Assembly: GCA_903832005.1 (NCBI GenBank)
Contig: CAIKZO010000037.1
Span: 1-64,000 of the forward strand
Length of the DNA: 64,000 nucleotides
Source of the DNA: Enhydrobacter aerosaccus
GTDB lineage: Bacteria > Pseudomonadota > Alphaproteobacteria > Reyranellales > Reyranellaceae
Direction of reading: 5' to 3'
Shown: positions 16,655 through 25,594 of the stretch, in pieces
Numbering within the stretch: position 1 is the first letter of the stretch
Layout: each line of letters opens with the position of its first letter
Notes under the pieces: model-generated
Databases searched by the model: none
What the model was told of the DNA's origin: nothing
What the model saw: the letters and a program-made list of their open reading frames with translations, nothing else
Position numbers and translations under genes: made by a program

Positions 16655-17707
16655 GTGCATCTCGTGGCATCGCTGGCCGCGCATGGCTGGCACCCCGCTG
16701 CCTGGCGGGTGACAGGCAAGGCGGGCTTTGAAGGTGTGGCGCCGTTCCGCACGATGGCGCGCACGGCCGAACGCGGCGGGCTCGATGCCGTCCTGCTCGG
16801 CTTGCCAGCCGAAAGTGGCGGTCTCCATCTCGATCCGCTGCCGTTGCTGGGCGCGATGATTGGCGCCACCAAACATATTGGCCTCTGTGGCTACTGGCCT
16901 GCGGACGTCGCCGAGCCTTTTCACGTGGCCCGTGTCATGGCCACGCTCGACCATCTGGCGAGTGGACGGACAGGGTGGATCACGGGTCTCGAGGGCGCCG
17001 AGGCACTCGCCGGACGCTTCCAGGGCCTCGATCTGCCGACGTCGGGTCCGGAGGCGGAAGCGCGGCTGGTTGAATTGGTCGATGTCGCGCGGCAGCTCTG
17101 GGACAGCTGGGAGGATGGCAGCTTCGTGGTCGATCAGGCGACCGCCACTTTCAGCGACTCCGAGAAGGTGCGTCCGATCGAACATGCCGGCCGCTTCTTC
17201 ACCGTGCGTGGGCCGCTCAACGTGCCGCGTCCCGTGCAGGGCCAGCCGGTGATCCTCTATCGCGACCGGCCGTCTGCGCCTGTCGTGGCCGGCATCGAGG
17301 TCGTGCTCGCCGCCAGCGCGAACATCGCCGAAGCAAAGGCACGTCGCGCCGCGTGGGGCGGCGCGCACTTCATCGTGCGCGTCATGCCAATCCTGGCGGA
17401 GACCGAGGCGGCTGCGGCCAAGCGGGCGGCGGATCTCGACGTGCTCGTGCCGGTCATGAGCAAAGCGGCACTGCGTTTCGTCGGGACGCCGCAGCAGTTC
17501 GCGGCCTGGCTGGCGGAATGGCATACCGCCGGCGCCTGCGATGGGTTCGATATCCTGCCCGCGGTGTCCACGGTCGATCTCGATCTTGTCGTCGACGCTG
17601 TCGTGCCGCTGTTGCGCAAGCAGGACCTACGGCCGTCCAGCTATGCCGGCCCGACGCTGCGCGATCTGCTCGGTCTGACGCACCCGGCCAGCCGGTTCGC
17701 GGCCTAA
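16655..17707 (+). CDS. LLM-class flavin-dependent oxidoreductase, short form
   Basis: A 350-aa luciferase-like monooxygenase that would use FMNH2 from a separate reductase. It shows FRTMARTAERGGLDAVLLG, a GLCGYW strand, DHLASGRTGWI, RQLWDSWED, HAGRFFTVRGPLNVPRPVQGQPV and a C-terminal GPTLRDLLGL. It is about 90 residues shorter than its neighbour and begins late relative to NtaA/SnaA-type proteins. The start is GTG 16655, after GGAAGGA. It is 15 bases upstream of a full-length paralog, so the two may act as a pair or on successive substrates. Confidence 0.87.
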   Translation: MHLVASLAAHGWHPAAWRVTGKAGFEGVAPFRTMARTAERGGLDAVLLGLPAESGGLHLDPLPLLGAMIGATKHIGLCGYWPADVAEPFHVARVMATLDHLASGRTGWITGLEGAEALAGRFQGLDLPTSGPEAEARLVELVDVARQLWDSWEDGSFVVDQATATFSDSEKVRPIEHAGRFFTVRGPLNVPRPVQGQPVILYRDRPSAPVVAGIEVVLAASANIAEAKARRAAWGGAHFIVRVMPILAETEAAAAKRAADLDVLVPVMSKAALRFVGTPQQFAAWLAEWHTAGACDGFDILPAVSTVDLDLVVDAVVPLLRKQDLRPSSYAGPTLRDLLGLTHPASRFAA

Positions 17708-17722
17708 GGGGGGAAAGCGCAC

Positions 17723-19048
17723 ATGGCAAAGCGTCAACTTCACCTCGGCATCTTCACCTATCCCGGCGGCCATCACATCGCGGGCTGGCGGCATCACTCG
17801 GTCGATGCCGCGTCGATCCTGGGCTACGACTACTATCGCCAGACGGCGGTCACCGCCGAGCGCGGCAAGTTCGACCTGCTGTTCGTGGGCGACATGCTGG
17901 CGGCGCGCGAGAAGGACGGCCGTGTCCTCGCCCAGGGCGCGCTGAACAACATCGACTCGATCTCGATCATCTCGGCCGTGTCTGGGGCTACCGAGCGTCT
18001 GGGCTTTGTGGCGACATTGTCAACGACCTACAACGAGCCCTTCGCCATCGCCGAGCGCTTCGCCTCGCTCGATCACATCAGCGGCGGGCGCAGTGGCTGG
18101 AACATCATCACCACAGCCAATGACGATGCCGCGCTGAACTTCAGCCGCAAGTCGCACATGGAGAAGTCCCTGCGCTACGAGCGCGCCAAGGAGTTCGTCG
18201 ATGTCTGCAAGGAGCTATGGGACGGCTGGGCCGACGATGCGGTGACGGCCGATGCCGCGGGCGGCTTGTTCGTCGATCCCGCCAAGGTGCGCAAGATCGA
18301 TCACAAAGGGCAGTTCTTCTCGGTGAAGGGCGCGCTCGACCTGCCGCGCTCGCCGCAGGGCTGGCCGGTGCTGGTGCAGGCTGGCGGTTCGCCGGCGGGG
18401 CTGGAATTTGCTGCCATGGTGGGCGAGGTGATCTTCGCCGCGCAAGGCAAGCGCGACGAGGCCACCAAATTCCGCAACGCTGTGCGCGAGCGCATGCCCA
18501 AGTACGGTCGCGATCCCGAGCTGCTGCGCATCCTGCCCGGCCTGATGCCGATCATCGGCGCCACCGAGGCCGAGGCGCTGGAGAAGGAGAAGATGTTGAA
18601 CGAGCTGCTGCATCCGGCCGTCGGCATCTGGATGTTGAGCCAGCAGATGGACTTCCGGCTCTATGACTATCCCGAGGACGGCCCGCTGCCGACGGCGGAT
18701 ATCCGCGCCACCGGCGCTGCCTTTACGCCACGTGTGGTGAGCCTGATGGAGCGTGCCGATCGCGAGGGGCTGACCGTGCACCAGTGCGGTGTGCTGGTTG
18801 CCGCCAGCCGCTCGCACGGCTCGGTCGTCGGCACGCCCGAGCAGATCGCCGACCACATGCAGAGCTGGCTCGACGAGGGCGCCTGCGACGGCTTCAACGT
18901 CATGCCGGCCTACTTCCACGAAGAGTTCGATCTCTTCGTGGACCAGGTCATTCCGATCTTGCAGCGGCGCGGCATCTACCGCACCGAGTACGAGGGCACG
19001 ACGTTACGTGACCACCTCGATTTGCCGACGCCGCAGCGCCGTAACTAG
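17723..19048 (+). CDS. LLM-class flavin-dependent monooxygenase (NtaA/SnaA/DszA type)
   Basis: A 441-aa FMNH2-dependent monooxygenase. The N-terminus RQLHLGIFTYPGGHHIAGWRH and the segments TERLGFVATLSTTYNEPF, LDHISGGRSGWNIITTAND and GWPVLVQAGGSPAGLEFAA are typical of the NtaA/SnaA/DszA branch, which oxidises chelators, heterocycles and organosulfur compounds. It ends with TLRDHLDLPTP, the usual tail of this group. It is the last gene of the MarR-controlled plus-strand operon (permease, ATPase, two LLM enzymes) and converges on the binding-protein gene with a 3-base gap. Confidence 0.92.
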   Translation: MAKRQLHLGIFTYPGGHHIAGWRHHSVDAASILGYDYYRQTAVTAERGKFDLLFVGDMLAAREKDGRVLAQGALNNIDSISIISAVSGATERLGFVATLSTTYNEPFAIAERFASLDHISGGRSGWNIITTANDDAALNFSRKSHMEKSLRYERAKEFVDVCKELWDGWADDAVTADAAGGLFVDPAKVRKIDHKGQFFSVKGALDLPRSPQGWPVLVQAGGSPAGLEFAAMVGEVIFAAQGKRDEATKFRNAVRERMPKYGRDPELLRILPGLMPIIGATEAEALEKEKMLNELLHPAVGIWMLSQQMDFRLYDYPEDGPLPTADIRATGAAFTPRVVSLMERADREGLTVHQCGVLVAASRSHGSVVGTPEQIADHMQSWLDEGACDGFNVMPAYFHEEFDLFVDQVIPILQRRGIYRTEYEGTTLRDHLDLPTPQRRN

Positions 19049-19051
19049 GCC

Positions 19052-19924
19052 TTAGTCGATCTTCTGCGGAGGGCAGGTGTAGGGCGGCAGTTCGCCCGAC
19101 GTGACCTTGTACGGGCCCGGCAGCACGCAGTGGCCGTAGGGCACGAAGATCTTGTCGAAGCTGCCGTCGGCCTTCATCTCGTTCATCACCTTTACGACCG
19201 CCTCGGCCAGTGCCGGGTCCTTGAAAGCCAGCGCTTCGGCGTGCGGGATCAGGCCGCTCGCGGCGACGCGGAAGAAGTTGGCGCCCTTCTTTTTGTAATA
19301 GACGGCTTGCTCGACGCCGATGAAGGCACCGGCAACCTGGTTGGCGGAGAGAGCCTGCAGCACGTCAGCATAGGTGCTGAAGGTGCGCACATCGATTGCG
19401 GGCTTGCCGGCCTTGACCAGTTCCTCGCTCACTTTCTTGGCTTCCTGGTAGTCGACGGTGCCGAGTTCGGTGGCGAAGCTCTTGCCCGAGAAATACTCGA
19501 GGCCCTTGATCTCGTCGGTGTTCTTCTTCGGCACGAGGATGGCCGCAGCCGAGGCGCCGTACGGCACCATCAGCACCTGAGCGGCGCGCTCGGGCGTGTA
19601 GAACATGAAGGAATTGATCAGGTCGATGCGGCCTTCCTTCAGGATCGGGATCATGGTCGCGAACTGCGTGCTCTGGAATTCCATCTTGAGGCAGAGGCGC
19701 TTGGCGATGGCGTTGCCGACATCGACATCGAGGCCGATGATGTTGCCGTCGTCGTCGATGTACTGGATCGGCGCGACCGTCGGATTGATCGCGGCAATCA
19801 TCACGCCTTTGCGCACGAGCGGCGGATGGCCGATCTTGGGCTCGCAGGATTGCGCCTGGGCAGCATCCGCCAGGCCGCAAAGACCGGCGATCGCCGCCGA
19901 TAGAACCATTAACCGCTTCATCAT
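19052..19924 (-). CDS. Polar amino acid-type ABC transporter substrate-binding protein
   Basis: A 290-aa SBP_bac_3-type periplasmic protein. It has a signal peptide (MKRLMVLSAAIAGLCGLADAAQA) and a binding core with YIDDDGNIIGLDVDVGNAIAKRL, STQFATMIPILKEGRIDLINS and FSGKSFATELGTVDYQEA. The ATG at 19924 follows GGGGGA. It probably serves the permease and ATPase encoded at 15180-16653 on the other strand, an unusual split arrangement. It is 27 bases downstream of the TauD-type dioxygenase gene and co-transcribed with it. Confidence 0.92.
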   Translation of the reverse strand: MMKRLMVLSAAIAGLCGLADAAQAQSCEPKIGHPPLVRKGVMIAAINPTVAPIQYIDDDGNIIGLDVDVGNAIAKRLCLKMEFQSTQFATMIPILKEGRIDLINSFMFYTPERAAQVLMVPYGASAAAILVPKKNTDEIKGLEYFSGKSFATELGTVDYQEAKKVSEELVKAGKPAIDVRTFSTYADVLQALSANQVAGAFIGVEQAVYYKKKGANFFRVAASGLIPHAEALAFKDPALAEAVVKVMNEMKADGSFDKIFVPYGHCVLPGPYKVTSGELPPYTCPPQKID

Positions 19925-19951
19925 TTCAAAGTCCCCCAATGTGGAAGTTCG

Positions 19952-20977
19952 TCAGTCTGCCGATTGCAAGGCGAGTTCGACCCTGTCCTTGGCGCCGTAA
20001 CCGTCGTGCGGCGCGAAGCCCGGTGCGACCGGCCGGCGCTTGTCCATGGTGAGCCAGAGCCGGACCATGTGGCGGCGGCGCTCGATCTCGGGATGGTCGA
20101 TGTAGCTCGTGCGCGAATGCAGGGCGACGTAATTGCTGCAGAACTGGATGTCGCCGCGCTGCAGGTCCATGTCGAGATGGATCGACGGGTCCTGCGCCAG
20201 CTCGTCGAATAGGTCCAGCGCCGCCTTCTCGATGGGCGCCAGCGGGACGCCGGTCTTGGTCACGGCGGCGTTGATCTGGTTGCGCACCAGGCGGACGCTG
20301 ACGAGGCCGTCGCGGGCACCAAACACCGGCACGCGATGCGGCGTCACCGGCTGGTCGGTGAGGGCGGCCTCGCGGCGGATGTAGTGGAAGCCGCGATAGA
20401 GCGGCGCCAGATATTCGGGATGGCGCTTCAGGATCTCGTTGTGGATGGTGACCGCGCTCACCACGCTCGACAGGCCGCCGCTCTTGCCCGGCCGCAGGCA
20501 GAGCAGGCCGACGACATCGCCCGAATCGGTGTGGAAGGGCAGGTGCGCGCTGGTCTCGTAACCACGCACGTCGATGTTGCCGTAGGTGCGGCCGTGGTCG
20601 AAGACATGACCCAACACATCGCCCTTGGGATTCTGCGTGACCGCCCTGCCGAGGTGGAGGCCGAAGCCCCAGAAGATCAGGAATACGTCGTCGTCGGAAT
20701 AGTCGATCACGTTGAGGCCGCGCACGACATTGAAGCCGCGGCCGGTATTGACGTCCTCGAGCCACGCCTTGAGCTGCGGTGCCAGCGTCGGCAGGGGGAA
20801 CTCTTCCTTGGTGAGCGTGCCGACACCGAGACCCTTCGCCTTGGCCGATGTCATGGCGGCGGCGATCTCCTCGAGGTGACGCGGCGTCAGGGTGACGATC
20901 CACGACTGATCGACGGCGAGGTCCCTGCCGTACCAGGCGGACGGATGCTGGACGAGGGTGTTGAGAATCTCAGGCAT
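19952..20977 (-). CDS. TauD/TfdA-family Fe(II)/2-oxoglutarate dioxygenase
   Basis: A 341-aa non-heme iron oxygenase. The facial triad is visible as HTD in LPFHTDSGDVVGL and a distal His in NYVALHSRTSYID; the 2-oxoglutarate-binding Arg is probably in RRRHMVRLWL. This family hydroxylates sulfonates, phenoxyacids, carnitine-like amines and other small acids. Start 20977 follows GGGAG; an ATG at 21001 is also in frame. It is divergent from the amidohydrolase/molybdenum hydroxylase operon across a region with two MarR palindromes and two sigma-54-like elements. Confidence 0.92.
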   Translation of the reverse strand: MPEILNTLVQHPSAWYGRDLAVDQSWIVTLTPRHLEEIAAAMTSAKAKGLGVGTLTKEEFPLPTLAPQLKAWLEDVNTGRGFNVVRGLNVIDYSDDDVFLIFWGFGLHLGRAVTQNPKGDVLGHVFDHGRTYGNIDVRGYETSAHLPFHTDSGDVVGLLCLRPGKSGGLSSVVSAVTIHNEILKRHPEYLAPLYRGFHYIRREAALTDQPVTPHRVPVFGARDGLVSVRLVRNQINAAVTKTGVPLAPIEKAALDLFDELAQDPSIHLDMDLQRGDIQFCSNYVALHSRTSYIDHPEIERRRHMVRLWLTMDKRRPVAPGFAPHDGYGAKDRVELALQSAD

Positions 20978-21025
20978 GGGCGCTGCTCCCGAACTGTTCA
21001 TTCCATTCTAGCCCGACACAGGCGA

Positions 21026-21041
21026 TGCAAACAGTATGCCG
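21026..21041 (-). promoter_or_regulatory. Sigma-54-type -24/-12 element for the dioxygenase/binding-protein operon
   Basis: Read on the minus strand: CGGCATACTGTTTGCA, that is GGCAT-N5-TTGCA with GG and GC ten bases apart. It lies 17 bases from the nearest MarR palindrome and 49 bases before the dioxygenase start, the same layout as at 15109 and 21121. It also contains a CATACTG half-site. Confidence 0.55.
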
Positions 21042-21058
21042 CGCGGACTTTTTAAGGT

Positions 21059-21101
21059 CGTCAGCATACTGACGAATGGCAATTTCGTTAGTATGCTGAC
21101 G
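21059..21101. promoter_or_regulatory. Tandem MarR-type operators in a divergent promoter region
   Basis: CGTCAGCATACTGACG (21059-21074, perfect 6-base arms) and CGTTAGTATGCTGACG (21086-21101, one mismatch) are the same palindromes as those beside marR, spaced 27 bases start to start. They lie between the dioxygenase gene (minus) and the amidohydrolase gene (plus), and are flanked symmetrically by sigma-54-like elements. Confidence 0.8.
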
Positions 21102-21120
21102 ATCGGGCGGTAGACGGTCA

Positions 21121-21136
21121 CGGCATAGGACTTGCA
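21121..21136 (+). promoter_or_regulatory. Sigma-54-type -24/-12 element for the amidohydrolase/molybdenum hydroxylase operon
   Basis: CGGCATAGGACTTGCA has GG (21122-21123) and GC (21134-21135) ten bases apart, matching GGCAT-N5-TTGCA. It is 51 bases before the TTG start at 21187 and 19 bases after the second MarR palindrome. Confidence 0.55.
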
Positions 21137-21186
21137 AGTGCTGCACCGCACCCGTTAAATGGGCATAGCCTGCCGAGGAGGGAACT

Positions 21187-22464
21187 TTGTCCGCACCTTA
21201 CGATCTCGTTCTGCGAGGCGGCCGAGTCATCGATCCGGCCCAGGGTCTCGACGGTATTCTCGATGTCGCCGTTCGCGACGGCAAAATCGCTGCCGTTGGC
21301 AAGGACCTGCCCGGACCTGCCCACCAGACGACCGACGTCCGCGGCAAGCTGGTGCTGCCGGGCATGATCGACACCCACGCCCACGTCTATCGCTACGTCA
21401 GCGGCCGGTTCGGCCTCGAAGCCGACATGGTGGGCGTCCATTCCGGCGTGACGACGGTGGTCGATCAGGGCGGTCCCTCGGTCCTGACCTTCCCGGGCTT
21501 CCGTGAATTCGCCGCGAAGCCCGCCGCGACCCGCGTGCTTGCCTTCATCTCCGCCTACATGGTGGGCGGCCTGGAAGGGCACTATTACCCCGAACTTTAC
21601 CGCCCCGACTGCATCGCCATCGACGACACGATCCGGGTGGCCAAGGAGAACGCCGACCTGGTGTGCGGCGTGAAGGGCCATGCCGAGATCGGCGGCTTCA
21701 CGCGCTGGGGCGACGAGGCGATGCGCCGTGCGTCGAAGATTTCGAGCGCGCTCAACCTGCCGCTCTACATCCACTTCGGCCAGCTCTGGCCGCTGCCCGA
21801 CGACAAGGAGTCCTACGACCCGGACGCGGTGCTGCCGGAGATGCTCGACATCATGCGGCCGGGCGATATCCTGGCCCATCCGTTCACGCGCCACCCCGGC
21901 GGCTTCGTCGATCGGCACGGCAAGCTGCATCCCGTGGTGCGCGAAGCCCTGGCGCGCGGCCTCAAGACCGACGTCGGCCATGGCTCGCATTTCTCGTTCA
22001 AGATGGCGCGGCTGGTGCTCGATGCCGGCATCGTGCCCGACACCTTGGGCGCCGACATGCACGGCTACAACACCACCATCCCCAAGCCGCGCGGCACGCC
22101 TGACACGCATCCCGACAAGGAAGAGATGCACATGTTCGCGGGCCAGCACAATTTCTCGCTGGCCTCAGCCATGACCAGCATGCTGGCGCTCGGCCTCACG
22201 CTCGAGCAGGTCGTGCCGATGGTGACCAGCAAGTGCGCCGACATGCTGGGCATGTCGGGCAAGATCGGCACCTTGAAGCCCGGCGTCGAAGCCGACGTGT
22301 CCGTGCTCGACGACGAGCGCGGCCGCTTCCGGCTGGTCGACAACGAGGAGACGCAGGTCATCACCAATCGCCTGCTGCATCCCGCTTTCTGCCTGCGGGC
22401 GGGCAAGCGTTACGATGCGGATGCCGTGATCCTGCCGAAAGCGGTGTTGGCCGACGCGGCATGA
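21187..22464 (+). CDS. Amidohydrolase / dihydroorotase-like deacetylase
   Basis: A 425-aa metal-dependent hydrolase of the amidohydrolase superfamily. It has the N-terminal beta-sandwich (LVLRGGRVIDPAQGLDG), the metal motif DTHAH (H64, H66), a candidate carboxylated Lys in GVKGHAEIGG, later His in IHFG and AHPFTRH, and the catalytic Asp in LGADMHG. The closest recognised type is the deacetylase/dihydroorotase group. The start is TTG 21187, preceded by GAGGAGGGA. It ends in an ATGA overlap with the molybdenum hydroxylase large subunit, so hydrolysis and hydroxylation probably act on one pathway. Confidence 0.88.
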   Translation: MSAPYDLVLRGGRVIDPAQGLDGILDVAVRDGKIAAVGKDLPGPAHQTTDVRGKLVLPGMIDTHAHVYRYVSGRFGLEADMVGVHSGVTTVVDQGGPSVLTFPGFREFAAKPAATRVLAFISAYMVGGLEGHYYPELYRPDCIAIDDTIRVAKENADLVCGVKGHAEIGGFTRWGDEAMRRASKISSALNLPLYIHFGQLWPLPDDKESYDPDAVLPEMLDIMRPGDILAHPFTRHPGGFVDRHGKLHPVVREALARGLKTDVGHGSHFSFKMARLVLDAGIVPDTLGADMHGYNTTIPKPRGTPDTHPDKEEMHMFAGQHNFSLASAMTSMLALGLTLEQVVPMVTSKCADMLGMSGKIGTLKPGVEADVSVLDDERGRFRLVDNEETQVITNRLLHPAFCLRAGKRYDADAVILPKAVLADAA

Positions 22465-24806
22465 CGTCTTCGGAGTCCGGGTTGGGTGTCGGCGCCTCAT
22501 TGCGGCGTAAGGAAGACGCGCGCTTCCTGAACGGGCAGGGCCGCTATGTCGGCGACATCACACGGCCCGGCATGCTCGAGGTCGCGTTCCTGCGCAGCCC
22601 GGTGGCGCATGCGCGCCTGCGGTCCGTGACCAAGCCGGCGGGTGCGGAATCCAAGGTCTTCACCATCGACGATTTTCCCGGCGTCGGAACGATCCGCGCC
22701 AACTCGGCGTTGCCGGGCTTTCGTATCTCCGAGCAGCCGGTGCTGGCCAAGGACAAGCTGCGCCATGTCGGCGAGACGATTGCCGCCTGCGTCGCCGACA
22801 GCCGCGCTGCCGCCGAGGATCTCGCGGCTCTCTGTGAGCTCGACTATGAGACGCTGCCCGCCGTGTTCGACATGCGCACGGCGACCTTGCCCGAGACGGC
22901 GCTGGTGCACGATCACTGGTCGATGAACGCCTTCCTCGAGACACGGCGCGACGACGATGTGTCCGGCCTCGACGCGATCGCCGCCGCCAAGGTGACACGC
23001 ACGCTCAAGACCTCGCGCCAGTCGATGGCGCCGCTCGAAGGCCGTGGTGTGCTGGCGGAGTGGGATTCGCGGCTCGAGCAGATGATCGTCACGACCTCGA
23101 CGCAGATGCCGCACGTCACCAAGTCAGGCCTGGCCGATTGCCTTGGCCTCGACGAGGGCCAGGTGCGGATCATCTCGCCCGACGTCGGCGGCGGCTTTGG
23201 CTACAAGGGCATCCTGCTGCCGGAGGAGGTCGTCTGCGCCAGCCTGGCGCGGCGGCTCGGCCGGCCGGTGCGCTGGATCGAGGACCGCTTCGAGCAGTTG
23301 AGCGCCAGCGCCAATTGCCGCGAGCATCACTATATCCTCACCGCCTGGGCCGATAAAGACGGCAAACTTCTGGGCGCGGAGTGCGAGGCGATCGTCGATG
23401 CCGGCGCCTACTCGTCTTATCCGTTCGGCGCGTGCCTTGAAGCGGCGCAAATCGGCTCGATCCTGCCGGGCCCGTACGTGTTGCCGCTGTTGCGCTGCCA
23501 CACAGTCTCTGCCTGCACCAACAAGCCGCCGATCCTGCCCTATCGTGGCGTCGCGCGAACCGGCGTGTGCTACGCGATGGAAACGACGCTCGATGCCTTG
23601 GCCCGCAAGCTCGGCATCACGGCGGAGGCCATTCGTCTGGTCAACCTGGTGCCGCCCGAGGCGATGCCGCACCGCAATCTCGTCGGCAAGGTGTTCGACA
23701 GTGGCGACTATCCGGAGTCGCTGCGTCGCGCGGTGAAAGCGATCGACATTCCGGCCGTGCGCAAGCGGCAGGCGGCGGGCGAGACGGTCGGCGTCGGCTT
23801 CGCCACCTTCTGCGAGCAGGGCGCGCACGGCACTTCCGTCTATCACGCCTGGGGCATTCCCTTCGTGCCTGGCTACGAGCAGTCGCACGTGCGGCTCAGT
23901 CCGGACGGCGTGCTCGAAGTAAGAGTGGGCGTGCACAGTCACGGCCAGGGCATGGAGACCACGCTGTCGCAGGTCGCCAACGAGGTGCTGGGCATCCATC
24001 CGTCCAAGGTGAGGGTGGTCCATGGCGACACGGCGCTGACGCCTTACTCGACCGGCACCTGGGGCAGCCGCGCCGGTGTGATGGCGGGCGGCGCGGTGGC
24101 GGAAGCCTGTCGCCAGCTTTCCGTGCGCATCGCCGCGATCGGGGCTGCGCTGTTGCAAGTCTCGAAGGACGATGTCGTTGTCGAGGACGGCAAGGTGCGG
24201 CGCAAGGATACCGATAGTTCCGTCTCGATCGCCGACGTGGCGCGCACCTGGTATCGCGCGCCGCAGAACCTGCCGCGCGACGTTGATAAGGGCGGCCTCG
24301 AGATCACCGCCGGCTACCGGCCCGATCCCGACACCGGCACGCACTCCTATGCCGCGCACGCCGTGATCGCCAGGGTCGACACAGACACCGGCGAGGTCGT
24401 GCTCGAGGACTATGTGATCGTCGAGGACGGCGGCAAGCTGCTGAACCCGATGATCGTCGACGGCCAGGTGCTGGGCGGGCTGGCGCAGGGCATTGGCACG
24501 GCGCTGTACGAGGAGATGCCGTACGACGAGATGGGCCAGCCGTTGGCCGGGACGCTCGCCGACTATCTGCTGCCGGGCAGCAGCGACGTACCCGATGCGC
24601 GGCTCGAGCATATGGAGACGCTCAGCCCGTGGACGACTTTCGGCCAGAAGGGCATCGGCGAGAGCGGGGCGATCGGCCCGCCAGGCGCGATCATCAACGC
24701 GATCAACGATGCGCTGGCAAGCATCGGCGCTGAGGTGATGGACTTGCCCGCGACTCCGGAGAGAGTGCTCGCCGCCATTCATCTCGCAAAGAGCGGCAAA
24801 CAATGA
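22461..24806 (+). CDS. Molybdenum hydroxylase large subunit (xanthine dehydrogenase family, MoCo-binding)
   Basis: A 781-aa catalytic subunit of a three-part aerobic hydroxylase. The N-terminal domain starts GASLRRKEDARFLNGQGRYVGDI. Cofactor segments are VGGGFGYKG, PYRGVARTG and GQGMETTLSQVANEVLG, and the catalytic Glu is in GIGESGAIGPPGAI. It lacks the AYRCSFR loop of true CO dehydrogenase, so it should hydroxylate a carbon next to N in a heterocycle, or an aldehyde. It overlaps its neighbours by ATGA on both sides. The order large, FAD, FeS differs from coxMSL. Confidence 0.93.
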   Translation: MTSSESGLGVGASLRRKEDARFLNGQGRYVGDITRPGMLEVAFLRSPVAHARLRSVTKPAGAESKVFTIDDFPGVGTIRANSALPGFRISEQPVLAKDKLRHVGETIAACVADSRAAAEDLAALCELDYETLPAVFDMRTATLPETALVHDHWSMNAFLETRRDDDVSGLDAIAAAKVTRTLKTSRQSMAPLEGRGVLAEWDSRLEQMIVTTSTQMPHVTKSGLADCLGLDEGQVRIISPDVGGGFGYKGILLPEEVVCASLARRLGRPVRWIEDRFEQLSASANCREHHYILTAWADKDGKLLGAECEAIVDAGAYSSYPFGACLEAAQIGSILPGPYVLPLLRCHTVSACTNKPPILPYRGVARTGVCYAMETTLDALARKLGITAEAIRLVNLVPPEAMPHRNLVGKVFDSGDYPESLRRAVKAIDIPAVRKRQAAGETVGVGFATFCEQGAHGTSVYHAWGIPFVPGYEQSHVRLSPDGVLEVRVGVHSHGQGMETTLSQVANEVLGIHPSKVRVVHGDTALTPYSTGTWGSRAGVMAGGAVAEACRQLSVRIAAIGAALLQVSKDDVVVEDGKVRRKDTDSSVSIADVARTWYRAPQNLPRDVDKGGLEITAGYRPDPDTGTHSYAAHAVIARVDTDTGEVVLEDYVIVEDGGKLLNPMIVDGQVLGGLAQGIGTALYEEMPYDEMGQPLAGTLADYLLPGSSDVPDARLEHMETLSPWTTFGQKGIGESGAIGPPGAIINAINDALASIGAEVMDLPATPERVLAAIHLAKSGKQ

Positions 24807-25594
24807 AGCCTGCGGCCTTCGAATATGCTCGGCCGAAAGACTGGTCGGACGCGTTGCAACTCGTCGCCGACGGCGCGCGTCCCGGCACGGGCACGCAGTC
24901 GTTGGGGCCGCTGCTCAATCTTCGCCTGGCTCAACCCGAGACGATCGCCGACCTGCGCCATCTGCCGGACTATGCCGGTGTGACCGTCGCGGGCGACGTG
25001 CTGCGCATCGGCGCGGGCACGACCCATGCCGCGATCGAAGACGGCATCGTGCCGGGCCGGGTCGGTGCGATCATGGCGGCAGTGGCCCGTCGCATCGCCT
25101 ATCGGCCGGTGCGCAACCGCGGCACGATCGGCGGCAGCCTGGCACATGCCGATCCCGCGGCCGACTGGGTCGCCGTGTTGCCGGCGCTGGGCGGCACCGC
25201 GATCGCGCTTGGTCCCAAAGGTGAGCGGCGAATTCCGTTGGCGGGTTTCGTGCTGGGCATCTTCGAGACGGCGCTTGCGGAAGGCGAATTGTTGCGCGCC
25301 GTTGAAGTGCCGGTGCTGCCTGAGTCCGCGCGCTGGGGGCACTGGAAATTCTGCCGCAAGGTGGGCGAGTTCTCCAAGGCGACGGCCTGCCTGCTCCGCG
25401 TCGAGGACGCCGCGCCGCGCGCCGTGCTGGCCGCTCTCGATGGGCCGCCGCTGGTGATCGAGGATGCGCGGGCGCTGGTCGCCGATCCGACGGGCGAAGC
25501 GGCCCGCGTGGTGGGCGAGGTCGAGGGGCTCACGCCGTGGCGCAGCGCGGTGGCGCAGGCAGCTTTGCGACACGCCGTTGAGGCAGCGACATGA
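24803..25594 (+). CDS. Molybdenum hydroxylase FAD-binding (medium) subunit
   Basis: A 263-aa flavoprotein of the CoxM/XdhB type that carries electrons from the FeS subunit. It begins FEYARPKDWSDALQLVADGARPGTGTQSLGPLLNLRLAQPE, where the family has a G-G-Q-S-L-type FAD loop. It contains the second FAD motif RPVRNRGTIGGSLAHADPAADW. It overlaps both partner genes by 4 bases, consistent with a stoichiometric complex. Confidence 0.94.
   Translation: MKPAAFEYARPKDWSDALQLVADGARPGTGTQSLGPLLNLRLAQPETIADLRHLPDYAGVTVAGDVLRIGAGTTHAAIEDGIVPGRVGAIMAAVARRIAYRPVRNRGTIGGSLAHADPAADWVAVLPALGGTAIALGPKGERRIPLAGFVLGIFETALAEGELLRAVEVPVLPESARWGHWKFCRKVGEFSKATACLLRVEDAAPRAVLAALDGPPLVIEDARALVADPTGEAARVVGEVEGLTPWRSAVAQAALRHAVEAAT

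Noticed and set aside
22461..24806. Aerobic CO dehydrogenase (coxL)
   Set aside because: The CoxL active-site loop AYRCSFR is replaced by PYRGVARTG and the gene order differs, so a heterocycle or aldehyde hydroxylase is more likely.
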